Origin: Paracoccus sp. DMF-8
Lineage (GTDB): Bacteria > Pseudomonadota > Alphaproteobacteria > Rhodobacterales > Rhodobacteraceae
Length of the DNA stretch: 64,000 bases
Assembly: GCF_029309835.1 (NCBI RefSeq)
Contig: NZ_JARJHL010000011.1
Span: 248,001-312,000 of the forward strand
Direction of reading: 5' to 3'
Shown here piece by piece: positions 46,584-55,344 of the stretch. The position numbers were made by a program, and so were the translations under genes. The notes below the pieces were generated by a model. It was not told the origin of the DNA and did no database searches. It worked only from the letters and a program-made list of their open reading frames with translations. Each line of letters begins with the position of its first letter. Position 1 is the stretch's first letter.

Positions 46584-47114
46584 TCAGGGGTAGATGAAGA
46601 TCGGCACGCCGGGGCGCAGCATCGCATAGATGTCTTCGATTTCGTCATCAGAGACCGCGATGCAGCCGGCCGTCCAGTCGGGGCGGTTGATCGCGCGGCC
46701 TTCCGGCCCAAGACCGTGGATCATGATGTCGCCACCGGGGCGCAGACCGGCCAGTGTCGCGAGGTTGGCATCCTGCGTGTTGGGATAAGAGATCCCGACC
46801 GACAGGTGATAGCGGCTGTTGGGGTTGAAGCGGTTGATGAAATAGGTGCCTTCGGGCGTGCGGCCGTCGCCTTCGTATTGCTTGTGGCCGATGGGTTGAT
46901 TGCCCGTGCTGATGTTGTAGCTTTTCAGCACGGTCCGGCCGCTGACCAGATGCATGCGCCGATCGCCCTTGTTCACGACGATCTGCGTGACCGGCGGGCC
47001 GTCATAGCTTCTGAATTTGTTGACCGTGGTCGTTCGCGCTGGCGGGGTCGAGCCGCAGGCCGCCACCACGCCAACAAGGATCAGCGCCGAAATGACGCGG
47101 AAAATTCTGTTCAT
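46584..47114 (-). CDS. L,D-transpeptidase lipoprotein (YkuD)
   Basis: 176 residues from ATG at MNRIFRVISA. A lipobox VVAACGS follows a hydrophobic segment, so it is probably an anchored lipoprotein. The YkuD motif is MIHGLG and DWTAGCIAVSDDE, with the Cys nucleophile. It is the second such enzyme within 2.6 kb. In the reading order it stands alone, 69 bases before the RNA methyltransferase stop. Confidence 0.88.
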   Translation of the reverse strand: MNRIFRVISALILVGVVAACGSTPPARTTTVNKFRSYDGPPVTQIVVNKGDRRMHLVSGRTVLKSYNISTGNQPIGHKQYEGDGRTPEGTYFINRFNPNSRYHLSVGISYPNTQDANLATLAGLRPGGDIMIHGLGPEGRAINRPDWTAGCIAVSDDEIEDIYAMLRPGVPIFIYP

Positions 47115-47183
47115 CACTGCCCGAATCCGCTGTTTTGCGAGTTTCTTCTTTGATGATTGAATACCAGATCCGTTAAGAAAGTT

Positions 47184-48425
47184 CTAGCTTCGGCGAAATT
47201 CCGCTGCAATTTCGACATGAGGAGTCCAGCGGAACTGATCCACCGCGTAAAGGCGCGTAATCGCGAAACCTTTCTCGGCCAGAATCCGCGCATCCCTTGC
47301 GAATCCGATGGGTTCGCAGCTGATCCACGCCACCTGTCTCACATCCGAAGCCGCGATCTGATGCGCCTGCGCCTCGGCACCCGCGCGCGGCGGGTCGATC
47401 ACGATTGCGTCATAACCGGCCAGCTCGGCGGGAAGCAGCGGGTTCCGGGCCAGATCGCGGATCTCTGTCGTGATGCGATGCAGGCCCTGCGCCCCACGCC
47501 ATGCCGAATCGAGCGCCTTGAGCGGGGCGGCCAGACCTTCGACGGCATGGATTTCGGCCCGTTCGGCAAGCGGCAGGGAAAAGGTGCCGCAACCCGCGAA
47601 CAGATCCAGCACCCGGCCCGCATCGCTGACGATGTCGCGCAGGACGGTGACCAGTGCGGCCTCGCCTTCGCGCGTCGCCTGCAGAAAGCCCGCGGGTGGG
47701 GGCACGACCTGCGCCCGGCCCATCGGCACGGCGGGCGGGCGGCGGGTGATCGGCTGGTCGCCCCAGTTCAACCGTGCCAGATCGCCCTGATCGGCCAACC
47801 CGGCCAGTGTCGAAAACAGCGCGGGGTCCATCGCCTTGCCGCCCTGTGCGGTCACGTCCAGCCCGGCCGGGGTTTCGATCACGGTCAGGTCCATCTCCCC
47901 CTGCCGCGAGGCGCCCGCCGTCACGATCCGGCGCAGCAGCGGCAGCGCCGACAGGATCGCCGGGCGCAGCACGCGGCAATCGGTGACATCGACGATCACA
48001 TCGGAGGCGCGCGCATGAAAGCCCAGCAACGCGCCCTTTTTCGTGCGCCGCCCCGACAGGACCGCCCGCCTGCGCGACCGCGCGGGCGAGGTGCTGACGC
48101 CCTGCACGCGCCCCGGAACGCCTTGCGCGCGCAGCGCGGCGTCGACCTGTTCGGCCTTCCAGCTTTTGACGAAATCATCGCTGGCATGCATCAGCGAACA
48201 GCCCCCGCAGGCGCGGTAATGCGGGCAATCGGCGCGCACCCGGTCGGGCGAGGGCGTGATGATCCGGGGCGACGGGATGCGGCCATCCACAGCCTCGCCC
48301 TCGATCACCTCGCCGGGCAGGACCAGCGCGGCAAGAGCCTGATCGCCCGCCGCATTGCGCGCCACGCCGTCGCCGCGACGGCCCAGCCTGTCGATCTGCC
48401 ACCTTTCGGGCTGTAACCGCGTCAC
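47184..48425 (-). CDS. class I SAM-dependent RNA (uracil-5-) methyltransferase
   Basis: 413 residues. TRAM/TrmA-RumA family: a cluster-binding region CPHYRACGGCSLMH; the SAM motif VLDLFAGCGTFSLPLAE; IDPPRAGAE; and the catalytic Cys in AWISCEPIGFARDARIL, with Glu where Asn is usual. It probably methylates a uracil in 23S rRNA (RlmC/D type). Its start overlaps the ABC transporter stop (ATGA), so it ends the hslO-nudix-cca-ABC operon. Confidence 0.85.
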   Translation of the reverse strand: MTRLQPERWQIDRLGRRGDGVARNAAGDQALAALVLPGEVIEGEAVDGRIPSPRIITPSPDRVRADCPHYRACGGCSLMHASDDFVKSWKAEQVDAALRAQGVPGRVQGVSTSPARSRRRAVLSGRRTKKGALLGFHARASDVIVDVTDCRVLRPAILSALPLLRRIVTAGASRQGEMDLTVIETPAGLDVTAQGGKAMDPALFSTLAGLADQGDLARLNWGDQPITRRPPAVPMGRAQVVPPPAGFLQATREGEAALVTVLRDIVSDAGRVLDLFAGCGTFSLPLAERAEIHAVEGLAAPLKALDSAWRGAQGLHRITTEIRDLARNPLLPAELAGYDAIVIDPPRAGAEAQAHQIAASDVRQVAWISCEPIGFARDARILAEKGFAITRLYAVDQFRWTPHVEIAAEFRRS

Positions 48426-50278
48426 TCGGCGGCCTCGGTCGCGGAGTCTTCGTCCTCGGTGCCCAGAAAACCGCCGGATTGGCGGTTCCAGTAGCGCGCA
48501 TAGGTGCCGTTCAGCGCCAGCAGTTCGGCATGGCTGCCCTGTTCGACGATGCGGCCCTGTTCCAGCACGATGATGCGGTCCAGTTCGGCGATGGTGGACA
48601 GGCGATGCGCGATGGCCAGCACCGTCTTGCCCCGCATCACGCGCAGCAGGGCGTCCTGCACCTGCGCCTCGACCTCGCTGTCCAGCGCGCTGGTCGCCTC
48701 GTCCAGCACGAGGATCGGCGCATCTTTCAGGAAGGCGCGGGCCAGCGCGATACGCTGGCGCTGCCCGCCCGACAGCTTGACGCCGCGTTCGCCCAGATGC
48801 GCGTCATAGCCCGTGCGGCCCATATGGTCCTGAAGTGTGAGGATGAATTCATGCGCCTCGGCCGCCTTGGCGGCCTCTATCATCTGTTCCTCTGATGCGC
48901 CGGGGCGGCCATACAGGATGTTTTCCCTGGCCGAGCGGTTGAACATCGCCGTTTCCTGCGTGACCATCGCGATATTGCGGCGCAGGCTTTCCTGCGTCAC
49001 GTCGCGCAGGTCGTGGCCGTCGATCCTGACCGCGCCCTTTTCGACGTCGTAAAGCCGCAAAAGCAGCGCGACCAGCGTCGATTTTCCGGCACCCGAGGCG
49101 CCGACGATGCCGATTTTCTGGCCCGGCAGGATCTGCAGGTCGATATCCTGAATCCCGCCCGAACCGCGACCATAGCTGAATCCGGCATGGTCGAAATCGA
49201 CCCGGCCCTGCGCGCGGTCCAGCACCAGCGCATCGGGTTTGTCGGTCAGGCCATGCGGGGGCGAGAGGGTCTTCATCCCGTCCTCGACCTCGCCCACAGA
49301 ACCCCAGACCCCCATCAGCGCCATGCTGACCCATCCGGTCATCTGCGACAGGCGCATCGAAATCGCCCCGGCGGCGGCGATATCGCCCGCCGTGGCCAAC
49401 CCGTCGCGCCACAGCATCAGCGTGCCGCCGATCAGCACCACCGGCAGCGCCCCCGCGATGAACATCAGCGAAAAGCGGAACCAAGTGCTGACCCGCCCGA
49501 AATCCAGCGCCCGTTCGCGGAAACCGGCCATGGCGCTCAGTGCGACGCGGTCCTCGTGGTCGTCATGGGCGAACAGCTTGACGGTCTTGATATTGGTGAT
49601 CGTGTCGACGACCTGCCCGGTGACCAGCGCGCGGGCGGATGCGCGTTGCGCCGACCGCGACCGGATGCGCGGCAGGAAAAAGCGGATCAGGGCCAGATAG
49701 GACAGCAGCCACACGACCATCGCCACCGCGCCCCAGCCATCGACGGTGATCAGAAACGCCGCCGATCCCAGGATCGAGGCCAGTGCGAAAGCCACCACGT
49801 TCACGAATTCGGTGGCGACATCGGTGACGGCGCGCGCGGTCTGGGTCTGTTTCTGGGCGATACGGCCCGCAAAGTCGTTGTCGAAAAAGGTCACCGAATG
49901 GCCCATCGTCCAGCGGTGCAGCCGCGACAGGACCAGCGGGAACAGGTTCGGCCCGATGATGACGCTGGATGACGCCGTGGACAGGCCAAAGATCGTCGGG
50001 CGGATGACCAGGAAAAAGACCACAAAGCCCGTGATCAGCGACCAGTGGTTCGGGATCAGCGTGCCGGGGGTCGACCCCACAACGGCGTCGATCACCTTGC
50101 CCAGCAACACGGCCGAGATGATATCGGCAATCCCGCTCAGCGCCGAGGCGATCGCGGCCACCGTCAGCCCGCCCCAGTGCCCCGACAGGCACCAGCGGAA
50201 AAAGGCCAGCAGCTTTTGCGGCGGGGGGCCGTCCGCGGGGCGGAAAGCGTCGATCATGCGGGCAAACAGATTATGCAT
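48422..50278 (-). CDS. ABC transporter, fused permease and ATPase (type IV exporter)
   Basis: 618 residues. Six membrane segments fill the first ~330 residues; FFDNDFAGRIAQKQTQTARAV is the coupling region. The ATPase has IVGASGAGKSTLVALL, TQETAMFNRSARENI, KLSGGQRQRIALARAFL and ILVLDEATSALDS. It is an MsbA/multidrug-type homodimeric exporter; the substrate cannot be predicted. It overlaps cca by 8 bases and the RNA methyltransferase by 4. Confidence 0.9.
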   Translation of the reverse strand: MHNLFARMIDAFRPADGPPPQKLLAFFRWCLSGHWGGLTVAAIASALSGIADIISAVLLGKVIDAVVGSTPGTLIPNHWSLITGFVVFFLVIRPTIFGLSTASSSVIIGPNLFPLVLSRLHRWTMGHSVTFFDNDFAGRIAQKQTQTARAVTDVATEFVNVVAFALASILGSAAFLITVDGWGAVAMVVWLLSYLALIRFFLPRIRSRSAQRASARALVTGQVVDTITNIKTVKLFAHDDHEDRVALSAMAGFRERALDFGRVSTWFRFSLMFIAGALPVVLIGGTLMLWRDGLATAGDIAAAGAISMRLSQMTGWVSMALMGVWGSVGEVEDGMKTLSPPHGLTDKPDALVLDRAQGRVDFDHAGFSYGRGSGGIQDIDLQILPGQKIGIVGASGAGKSTLVALLLRLYDVEKGAVRIDGHDLRDVTQESLRRNIAMVTQETAMFNRSARENILYGRPGASEEQMIEAAKAAEAHEFILTLQDHMGRTGYDAHLGERGVKLSGGQRQRIALARAFLKDAPILVLDEATSALDSEVEAQVQDALLRVMRGKTVLAIAHRLSTIAELDRIIVLEQGRIVEQGSHAELLALNGTYARYWNRQSGGFLGTEDEDSATEAAE

Positions 50279-51496
50279 CTTTCGCTATGCTTTTCCTTTC
50301 CGGGGCGGCGTCTGCGGCCGCCCTCGCGATGTCCAGCAGGCTGTCATGCCCGGCCTGAAAATCGCTCTCAATCCAATGGTCCCGGGCCGCGTTCAGGGCG
50401 CGGCCAAGCCGGGGACCGTTCAGTTCCGGCATCAGATCCGTCGCCTGCAGCGGAAAGATCTGACGGCTGGCGTCGTCGATCAGGCCGCGCCAGCCTGCGG
50501 GCAGGGGCATGCCCTGCGCATGGCGCAGCACGGCCAGTTGGCGCGCGCGATCCGCGCCCATCAGAAAGGCGGTGCGTTGCAGGCTGTCGGCACCCGCCTT
50601 GCGCAATTCGTCCAGTTGCGCGGTTTCGTCATTCGCCAGCTTCAGCGCCTGCCGGGGGTTGTTGCCCCCCAAAGCCGCCAGCCGCAGCAGCCAGTCGGGG
50701 GCAAGGCCCGCTGCCTGCTCTGCCGCGATCAGGTCGGGGATCAGGCCGGTCCGGGCGCCGGGCAGGACCCGTGCCAGAACGCCGCAATCCTGCATCAGTT
50801 CCAGCGCATCGACCGGGTCGGGGGCCAGCAGGAGTTTGCGCAGTTCGGCCCGGATGCGTTCCTTCGACAGCCGCGCAAGGCCGGGGGCAAGGTCGCGGAT
50901 CGCGGCCAGCGCCGTGGGATCGGCGCGGCCCGGCCTGCCATACCAGGCGTGAAAGCGGAAAAAGCGCAGGATGCGCAGGTAATCTTCGGCGATGCGGTCG
51001 CAGGCCTGCCCGATAAAGCGCAAGCGCCGCGCCCGCAGATCGGGCAGGCCGCCGACCGGGTCCAGCACCGTGCCGTCGCCCTGCGCGTAAAGCGCGTTCA
51101 TGGTGAAATCGCGGCGGCGCGCGTCCTCGGCCACATCGGTCGCATAGGCGACGGTGGCGTTGCGGCCATCGGTTTCGACGTCGCGGCGGAATGTCGTGAT
51201 CTCATAGCTTGCGCCATCCGGCGTCAGCAGGGTGACGGTGCCGTGGCGAATGCCGGTCGGGATGGTGCGCAGCCCGGCAGACCGGGCCAGTTCCATCACC
51301 TGTTCGGGGTGCGCATCGCTGGCCATGTCGATATCGGCGATGGGTTCGCCCATCAGCGCATTGCGGACCGCGCCGCCGACGATCAGCGCCTGATGGCCGC
51401 CCGCGGCCAGCATGGCGATGATCTGCTGCAGGCCCGGCTGCTTCAGGAAGGCCGCCGTGATGTGGGGGGGCGTGATGCGGGGGTGTCGCCGGTCAT
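50271..51496 (-). CDS. cca: CCA tRNA nucleotidyltransferase, probable one-base frame error near the start
   Basis: The family motifs are VGGAVRNALMGEPIADIDMAS (nucleotidyltransferase), RRDFTMNALYA, and RLRFIGQACDRIAEDYLRILR. An uninterrupted frame starts only at 51413 (MLAAGGHQAL), cutting off the usual N-terminal helix. In the same frame HITAAFLKQPGLQQIIA precedes it. An ATG at 51496 overlaps the Nudix stop (ATGA) and reads MTGDTPASRPP; it joins that helix only if one base is added to the seven G (+ strand) at 51464-51470. I read this as a homopolymer error. It adds or repairs the 3' CCA of tRNAs. Confidence 0.85.
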
Positions 51497-52086
51497 GCGT
51501 TCAGCCTGCGGGCCAGCGCGTGCAGCACGCGCGCCGTCGCGCCCCAGATGTAATAGGGGCCAAAGGGCACGATCTGATAGGCCCGCCATTCACCGCGCCA
51601 CAGCCGCTTTTCGATGCGGTAATTCGCCGGGTCGGCAATATGGCCGAAGGGGACGGAAAAGGCCTCTGCGACCTCTCCGGCTTCGGGGATGGGGGTGAAG
51701 GGGCCGTGAATCAGGCCGATCACCGGGGTCATGGAAAAGCCCGTGACGGTGCGGTGCGGGGGCATCAGGCCCAGCACCTCGACCTGCGCGGGGTCGAGGC
51801 CGACCTCCTCGCGGGCCTCTCGCAACGCGGCGGCGGTTTCATCGGCGTCACCGGGATCGACCTTGCCGCCGGGCAGGGCGATCTGGCCGGGATGATGGCG
51901 CAGCGCGGCTGAACGTTTGGTCAGCACCAGCCGCCCGCTGTCCTGATGGAACGCGGCCAGCACGCCCGCCGGGCGCAGGGTCACGTCGGGCACCTGCGCC
52001 GCAGGCGTCAGATCGAAATCCGAGGTCGGCGCGGCCGGAATCTCCAGCGCCGCCAACAGCCGGTCGCGCACCGAAGATCCCGCCAT
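51493..52086 (-). CDS. Nudix hydrolase, CoA pyrophosphatase type
   Basis: 197 residues. The UPF0035/NudL signature LTKRSAALRHHPGQIALPGG leads into the Nudix box with ETAAALREAREEVGL. Such enzymes cleave coenzyme A and its oxidised forms. ATG at 52086 (MAGSSVRDRL) starts two bases after the hslO stop; its TGA overlaps the cca start. Confidence 0.88.
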   Translation of the reverse strand: MAGSSVRDRLLAALEIPAAPTSDFDLTPAAQVPDVTLRPAGVLAAFHQDSGRLVLTKRSAALRHHPGQIALPGGKVDPGDADETAAALREAREEVGLDPAQVEVLGLMPPHRTVTGFSMTPVIGLIHGPFTPIPEAGEVAEAFSVPFGHIADPANYRIEKRLWRGEWRAYQIVPFGPYYIWGATARVLHALARRLNA

Positions 52087-52088
52087 GT

Positions 52089-53132
52089 TCACTCGGCCGC
52101 CCGATTCTGTGCCATATTCTCCGCCGCCGAAGGCAGGGGATTGCCGTCGGCATCGACCGTTGCCTCGAACCCCAGGCTTTGCGGGTCGAATTCGTAATGC
52201 GCGCCGCAGAACTGGCAATCCGCCGTGACGCGGCCCTGATCGTTGGTCATCCGGCCGATATCCTTGGCCGAATAGATCGACAGCGTGCCGCGCACCTTGT
52301 CGGCATTGCACGAACAGCCGAATTCCACGCGCTGCGGGTCGAAAACGCGCGGCGCTTCTTCGTGGAACAGGCGCACGAGCAGGTCGGTGGGCGCGACCGA
52401 AGGGCCGATCAGCTCGATTTCCTCGACCGTGTCCAAGAGCAGGTTGGCGCGGTTCCAGTCTTCGGATTCGGTGCCCTGCAGGATGTCGGCGGATTGGATC
52501 AGCCCGTCTTCGCCGGTGCCGCCCGCGCCTTCGGGCATGGGTTGGGCGGGCAGGGTCTGCAGCATCACGCCACCCGCGCGCCAGCGCTGGCGGTCACCGG
52601 CCAGTTGCGAACAGCCTGCGGCCAGCGCGAAACGGGTGGGCAGCTGTTCGGATTGCGCGAAATAGGTTTCCGCACAGGCTGCCAGCGAACCGCCCGCCAA
52701 AGGGGTCATGCCCTGATAGGGCGTCGTGCCGTGGCCCTGGTCGATCAGCACCGCGAAATAGCCCTGACCGATCTGGTCGAAGGCGGGCGTATCCGCATCC
52801 AGCCGCTCTGCGTCAAAGCTGGCCCAGGCCCGGATGCGGGCGGGGGCGCCGTCTTCCTCGGGGGCGTAGTAATCGGTGGCGATGGTGCGGATCGGGCCGT
52901 TGCCGCGCACCTGCAGGCTCAGTTTCCAGCGCAGTTTCACGGTCTGGCCGATCAGCGCGGTCAGTTGGGCCAGTTCGGCGACCAGCGCGCCGACCTGCGC
53001 GGGATAGTCGTGGCGCGACAGGATATGTTCCAGCACGCCGTCCAGCCGCGCGATGCGGCCCCGGACGCCCGAGCGGTCCAACTGGAACGGCAGGATGGTG
53101 TCGTCCCAGGCAATCTGGTTGATCTTGGTCAT
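52089..53132 (-). CDS. hslO: redox-regulated chaperone Hsp33
   Basis: 347 residues from ATG at MTKINQIAWDD. The N-terminal domain binds unfolded protein, and the C-terminal redox switch has the zinc cysteines CSCN and CQFC (FGCSCNADKV, TADCQFCGAHYEF). The chaperone becomes active when these cysteines are oxidised. It is the first gene of hslO-nudix-cca-ABC-RNA methyltransferase. Confidence 0.93.
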   Translation of the reverse strand: MTKINQIAWDDTILPFQLDRSGVRGRIARLDGVLEHILSRHDYPAQVGALVAELAQLTALIGQTVKLRWKLSLQVRGNGPIRTIATDYYAPEEDGAPARIRAWASFDAERLDADTPAFDQIGQGYFAVLIDQGHGTTPYQGMTPLAGGSLAACAETYFAQSEQLPTRFALAAGCSQLAGDRQRWRAGGVMLQTLPAQPMPEGAGGTGEDGLIQSADILQGTESEDWNRANLLLDTVEEIELIGPSVAPTDLLVRLFHEEAPRVFDPQRVEFGCSCNADKVRGTLSIYSAKDIGRMTNDQGRVTADCQFCGAHYEFDPQSLGFEATVDADGNPLPSAAENMAQNRAAE

Positions 53133-53176
53133 GGAATGCCTTTCGGAATGTCTGATGCGCACCATCCCCCCAAAAA

Positions 53177-53200
53177 GGGTGATGCGGGGGGTGATGCGGG
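53177..53200. repeat. exact 12-bp tandem duplication upstream of hslO
   Basis: GGGTGATGCGGG occurs at 53177-53188 and 53189-53200, in the non-coding gap between hslO and cbbR. Confidence 0.8.
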
Positions 53201-53314
53201 TTGCCCCCAATATAGTCGGCGCGCCGGAAACCCCAAGGGGTTAGCGCCAGACAGCGCCCCGCCATGCAGCCGCCGCATCGCAGGGGACAGCCGGGCGCGG
53301 GGCGGGGCGCGGGA

Positions 53315-54235
53315 TCATTGCGGCAGGAAACTGCCGCTCAGCGCGCGGATATGGTCATGCACGCGCCGCGCCGCTGGGCCCATTTCACCATCCTGCCGCC
53401 GGATCAGATACCATGTCCGCTGGATCGGCAGCCCGATCGCCCGGATCGAGGCCAGCCGCCCGCTATGCAGTTCCTCGGTCACGGTATGGGCGGAAATCAG
53501 GGCGATGCCCAGCCCCGCGATCACCGCCTGCTTGATCGTTTCGTTGCTGCCCATCTCGATCGCGCGCCAGAGGATGCCGTCGCCGATCCGGTCCAGAAAG
53601 CGCGTGGTCAGGATATGCGTGCCAGAACCTTCCTCGCGCATCAGGAAGGTTTCCGAAAACAGATCGGCGGGCATGGCCGGGTCGGACCGGGTCAGCGGAT
53701 GGTCGGGCGGGGCGATGATGATATAGGGATGCGGTCCGATGGGATCGGCCACGACCGGCATATTGCGCGGCGGGCGTCCCAGAACGACCATGTCGACGGC
53801 ATTGCCCGCCAGCGCCAGCAGCATCTGATCGCGGCTGCCGATGCGCAGCGTCACCTCGATATCCGCAAAGGCGCGGCGCAGCCGGGCCACCAGCCGGGGC
53901 GCGAAATATTTCCCCGTGGCAATCACCCCCAAAGCCACGCTGCCGGTCTGGCCGCCTTGCAGCGCCGAGACCCGCCGCGCGCAGGTTTCCAGCGCGATAT
54001 TGATCTGGGATTCGGCGTCCAGCAGGGCCTGACCTTCGTGTGTCGGCACGAAATTCCCATGCGCCCCCCGGCGCAGCAGCGGGCTGCCGACCAGATCCTC
54101 CAGCGTGCGGATCTGGCCATGCACCGCCGGAGGGCTCAGCCCCAGATCGCCCGCCGCCGCGGTCAGCGTGCCCTGCGTCGCGACCGCGCGCAGGGCACGC
54201 AGTTGACGCAGGGTCAGCGCGTTCATATGCAGCAT
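53315..54235 (-). CDS. cbbR: LysR family regulator, CbbR-like
   Basis: 306 residues. The N-terminal helix-turn-helix is QLRALRAVATQGTLTAAAGDL and SPPAVHGQIRTLEDLVG; the effector domain follows. The divergent position next to cbbF and cbbP, and the sequence, indicate CbbR, the activator of Calvin-cycle operons. ATG at 54235 has AGGAAAAG upstream; an ATG three codons later is less likely. A probable operator lies in the shared 107-base region. Confidence 0.88.
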   Translation of the reverse strand: MLHMNALTLRQLRALRAVATQGTLTAAAGDLGLSPPAVHGQIRTLEDLVGSPLLRRGAHGNFVPTHEGQALLDAESQINIALETCARRVSALQGGQTGSVALGVIATGKYFAPRLVARLRRAFADIEVTLRIGSRDQMLLALAGNAVDMVVLGRPPRNMPVVADPIGPHPYIIIAPPDHPLTRSDPAMPADLFSETFLMREEGSGTHILTTRFLDRIGDGILWRAIEMGSNETIKQAVIAGLGIALISAHTVTEELHSGRLASIRAIGLPIQRTWYLIRRQDGEMGPAARRVHDHIRALSGSFLPQ

Positions 54236-54241
54236 TCACTT

Positions 54242-54289
54242 TTCCTGAATCTGATTTTAATTTTTTTAAATGTTCCTGAAAAACTGATT
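54242..54289. promoter_or_regulatory. probable CbbR operator, direct repeats between cbbR and cbbF
   Basis: TTCCTGAA followed by CTGATT occurs twice: TTCCTGAA at 54242 and 54273, that is 31 bases apart (about three helical turns), within an AT-rich stretch with runs of T and A. This is the only AT-rich part of the cbbR-cbbF gap and is where CbbR normally binds. Confidence 0.55.
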
Positions 54290-54342
54290 GTGTCAACAAT
54301 GCGCGCGCCTATCGCTTTGAGGGGGCGCTTCGAGGGGGGAGG

Positions 54343-55335
54343 TTGGCTGTCCGCGTGATCGACACCGCAGGGATTCCCGAAAGATTTCAGGGGCTGATGA
54401 CCGCGCTGGCACAGGCCGCGCGGCAATTGGCGACACTCATCCGTCAAGGCGAGGCCGACGGCGGGCCGTTGCATCACCGCGCCGATGCGCTGTTTCGCGA
54501 TGCGCTGCGCGATGCGGGCATCCGCTGGTATGCCTGCGACGGTCAGGACGATGCGCGGGAACTGTCGCCATCGGGCGATCTGGCCGTTGCGCTGGACCCG
54601 CTGGAAGGCGACGGCGATGGGGCCGCGAGCCGGTGCACGACATTCGACACCAATATCGACACCAATACTGTGGTCGGCACGATCTTTTCCGTCTTTGCCG
54701 CAGCCGACACGGCCGGGGCCAGCTTTCTGCGCCCCGCCCGCGATCAGCTTGCGGCGGGCTATGTCATCTATGGGCCGGCTTGCTGTCTGGTGGTGACCTT
54801 CGGGGCGGGCACCCGGATGTATCGGCTGAACCCCGACAGCGGCGTTTTCGAACCGGTCCGCGACCGGGTGGTGCTGGACGGCTGTTCGGCGGAATTCGCG
54901 ATCAATGCCGCGAATTACCGGCATTGGCCCAGCCCGGTGCGGGCCTATATCGACGATTGCCTGGCCGGGGTGGATGGGCCGCGCGAACAGAATTTCAACA
55001 TGCGCTGGACCGCCAGCCTGGTCGCCGAAACCCACCGTATCCTGATGCGCGGCGGGATCTATCTGTATCCCCCCGACAGCCGCAAGGGCTGTGAAAAGGG
55101 CCGGTTGCGCATGGTCCATCAATGCGCGCCGATCGCCTTTGTGGTCGAACAGGCGGGGGGGCGCGCGACCAATGGATCGGAATCGATTCTGGCGGGGCGG
55201 GCGGGCAGCCTGCAGGAACGCACGCCCTTTGTCTTTGGATCGGGCGACAAGGTCGACCGCGTCGCCGCCTATCACGATCTGCCCGAACCCGAGGTCTCGG
55301 CCCTGTTCGGCAATCGCGGCCTGTTCCGCGCCTGA
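54343..55335 (+). CDS. cbbF: class I fructose-1,6-bisphosphatase with an altered metal-binding loop
   Basis: 330 residues from a TTG at 54343 after a long G-run; a GTG at 54355 is an alternative. The second half is normal class I FBPase: AGYVIYGPACCLV, SEFAINAANYRHWP-like AEFAINAANYRHW, NFNMRWTASLVAETHRILMR, LYPPDSRKGCEKGRLRMV and APIAFVVEQAGG. The catalytic part is not: the usual SEE.DE segment reads ACDGQDDAREL, and DPLDGSSNID reads DPLEGDGDGA, then about ten extra residues before NIDTNTVVGTIFSV. Class I FBPase removes the 1-phosphate in the Calvin cycle and gluconeogenesis; activity here is doubtful without a test. Confidence 0.88.
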   Translation: MAVRVIDTAGIPERFQGLMTALAQAARQLATLIRQGEADGGPLHHRADALFRDALRDAGIRWYACDGQDDARELSPSGDLAVALDPLEGDGDGAASRCTTFDTNIDTNTVVGTIFSVFAAADTAGASFLRPARDQLAAGYVIYGPACCLVVTFGAGTRMYRLNPDSGVFEPVRDRVVLDGCSAEFAINAANYRHWPSPVRAYIDDCLAGVDGPREQNFNMRWTASLVAETHRILMRGGIYLYPPDSRKGCEKGRLRMVHQCAPIAFVVEQAGGRATNGSESILAGRAGSLQERTPFVFGSGDKVDRVAAYHDLPEPEVSALFGNRGLFRA

Positions 55336-55344
55336 GGAGACGGT

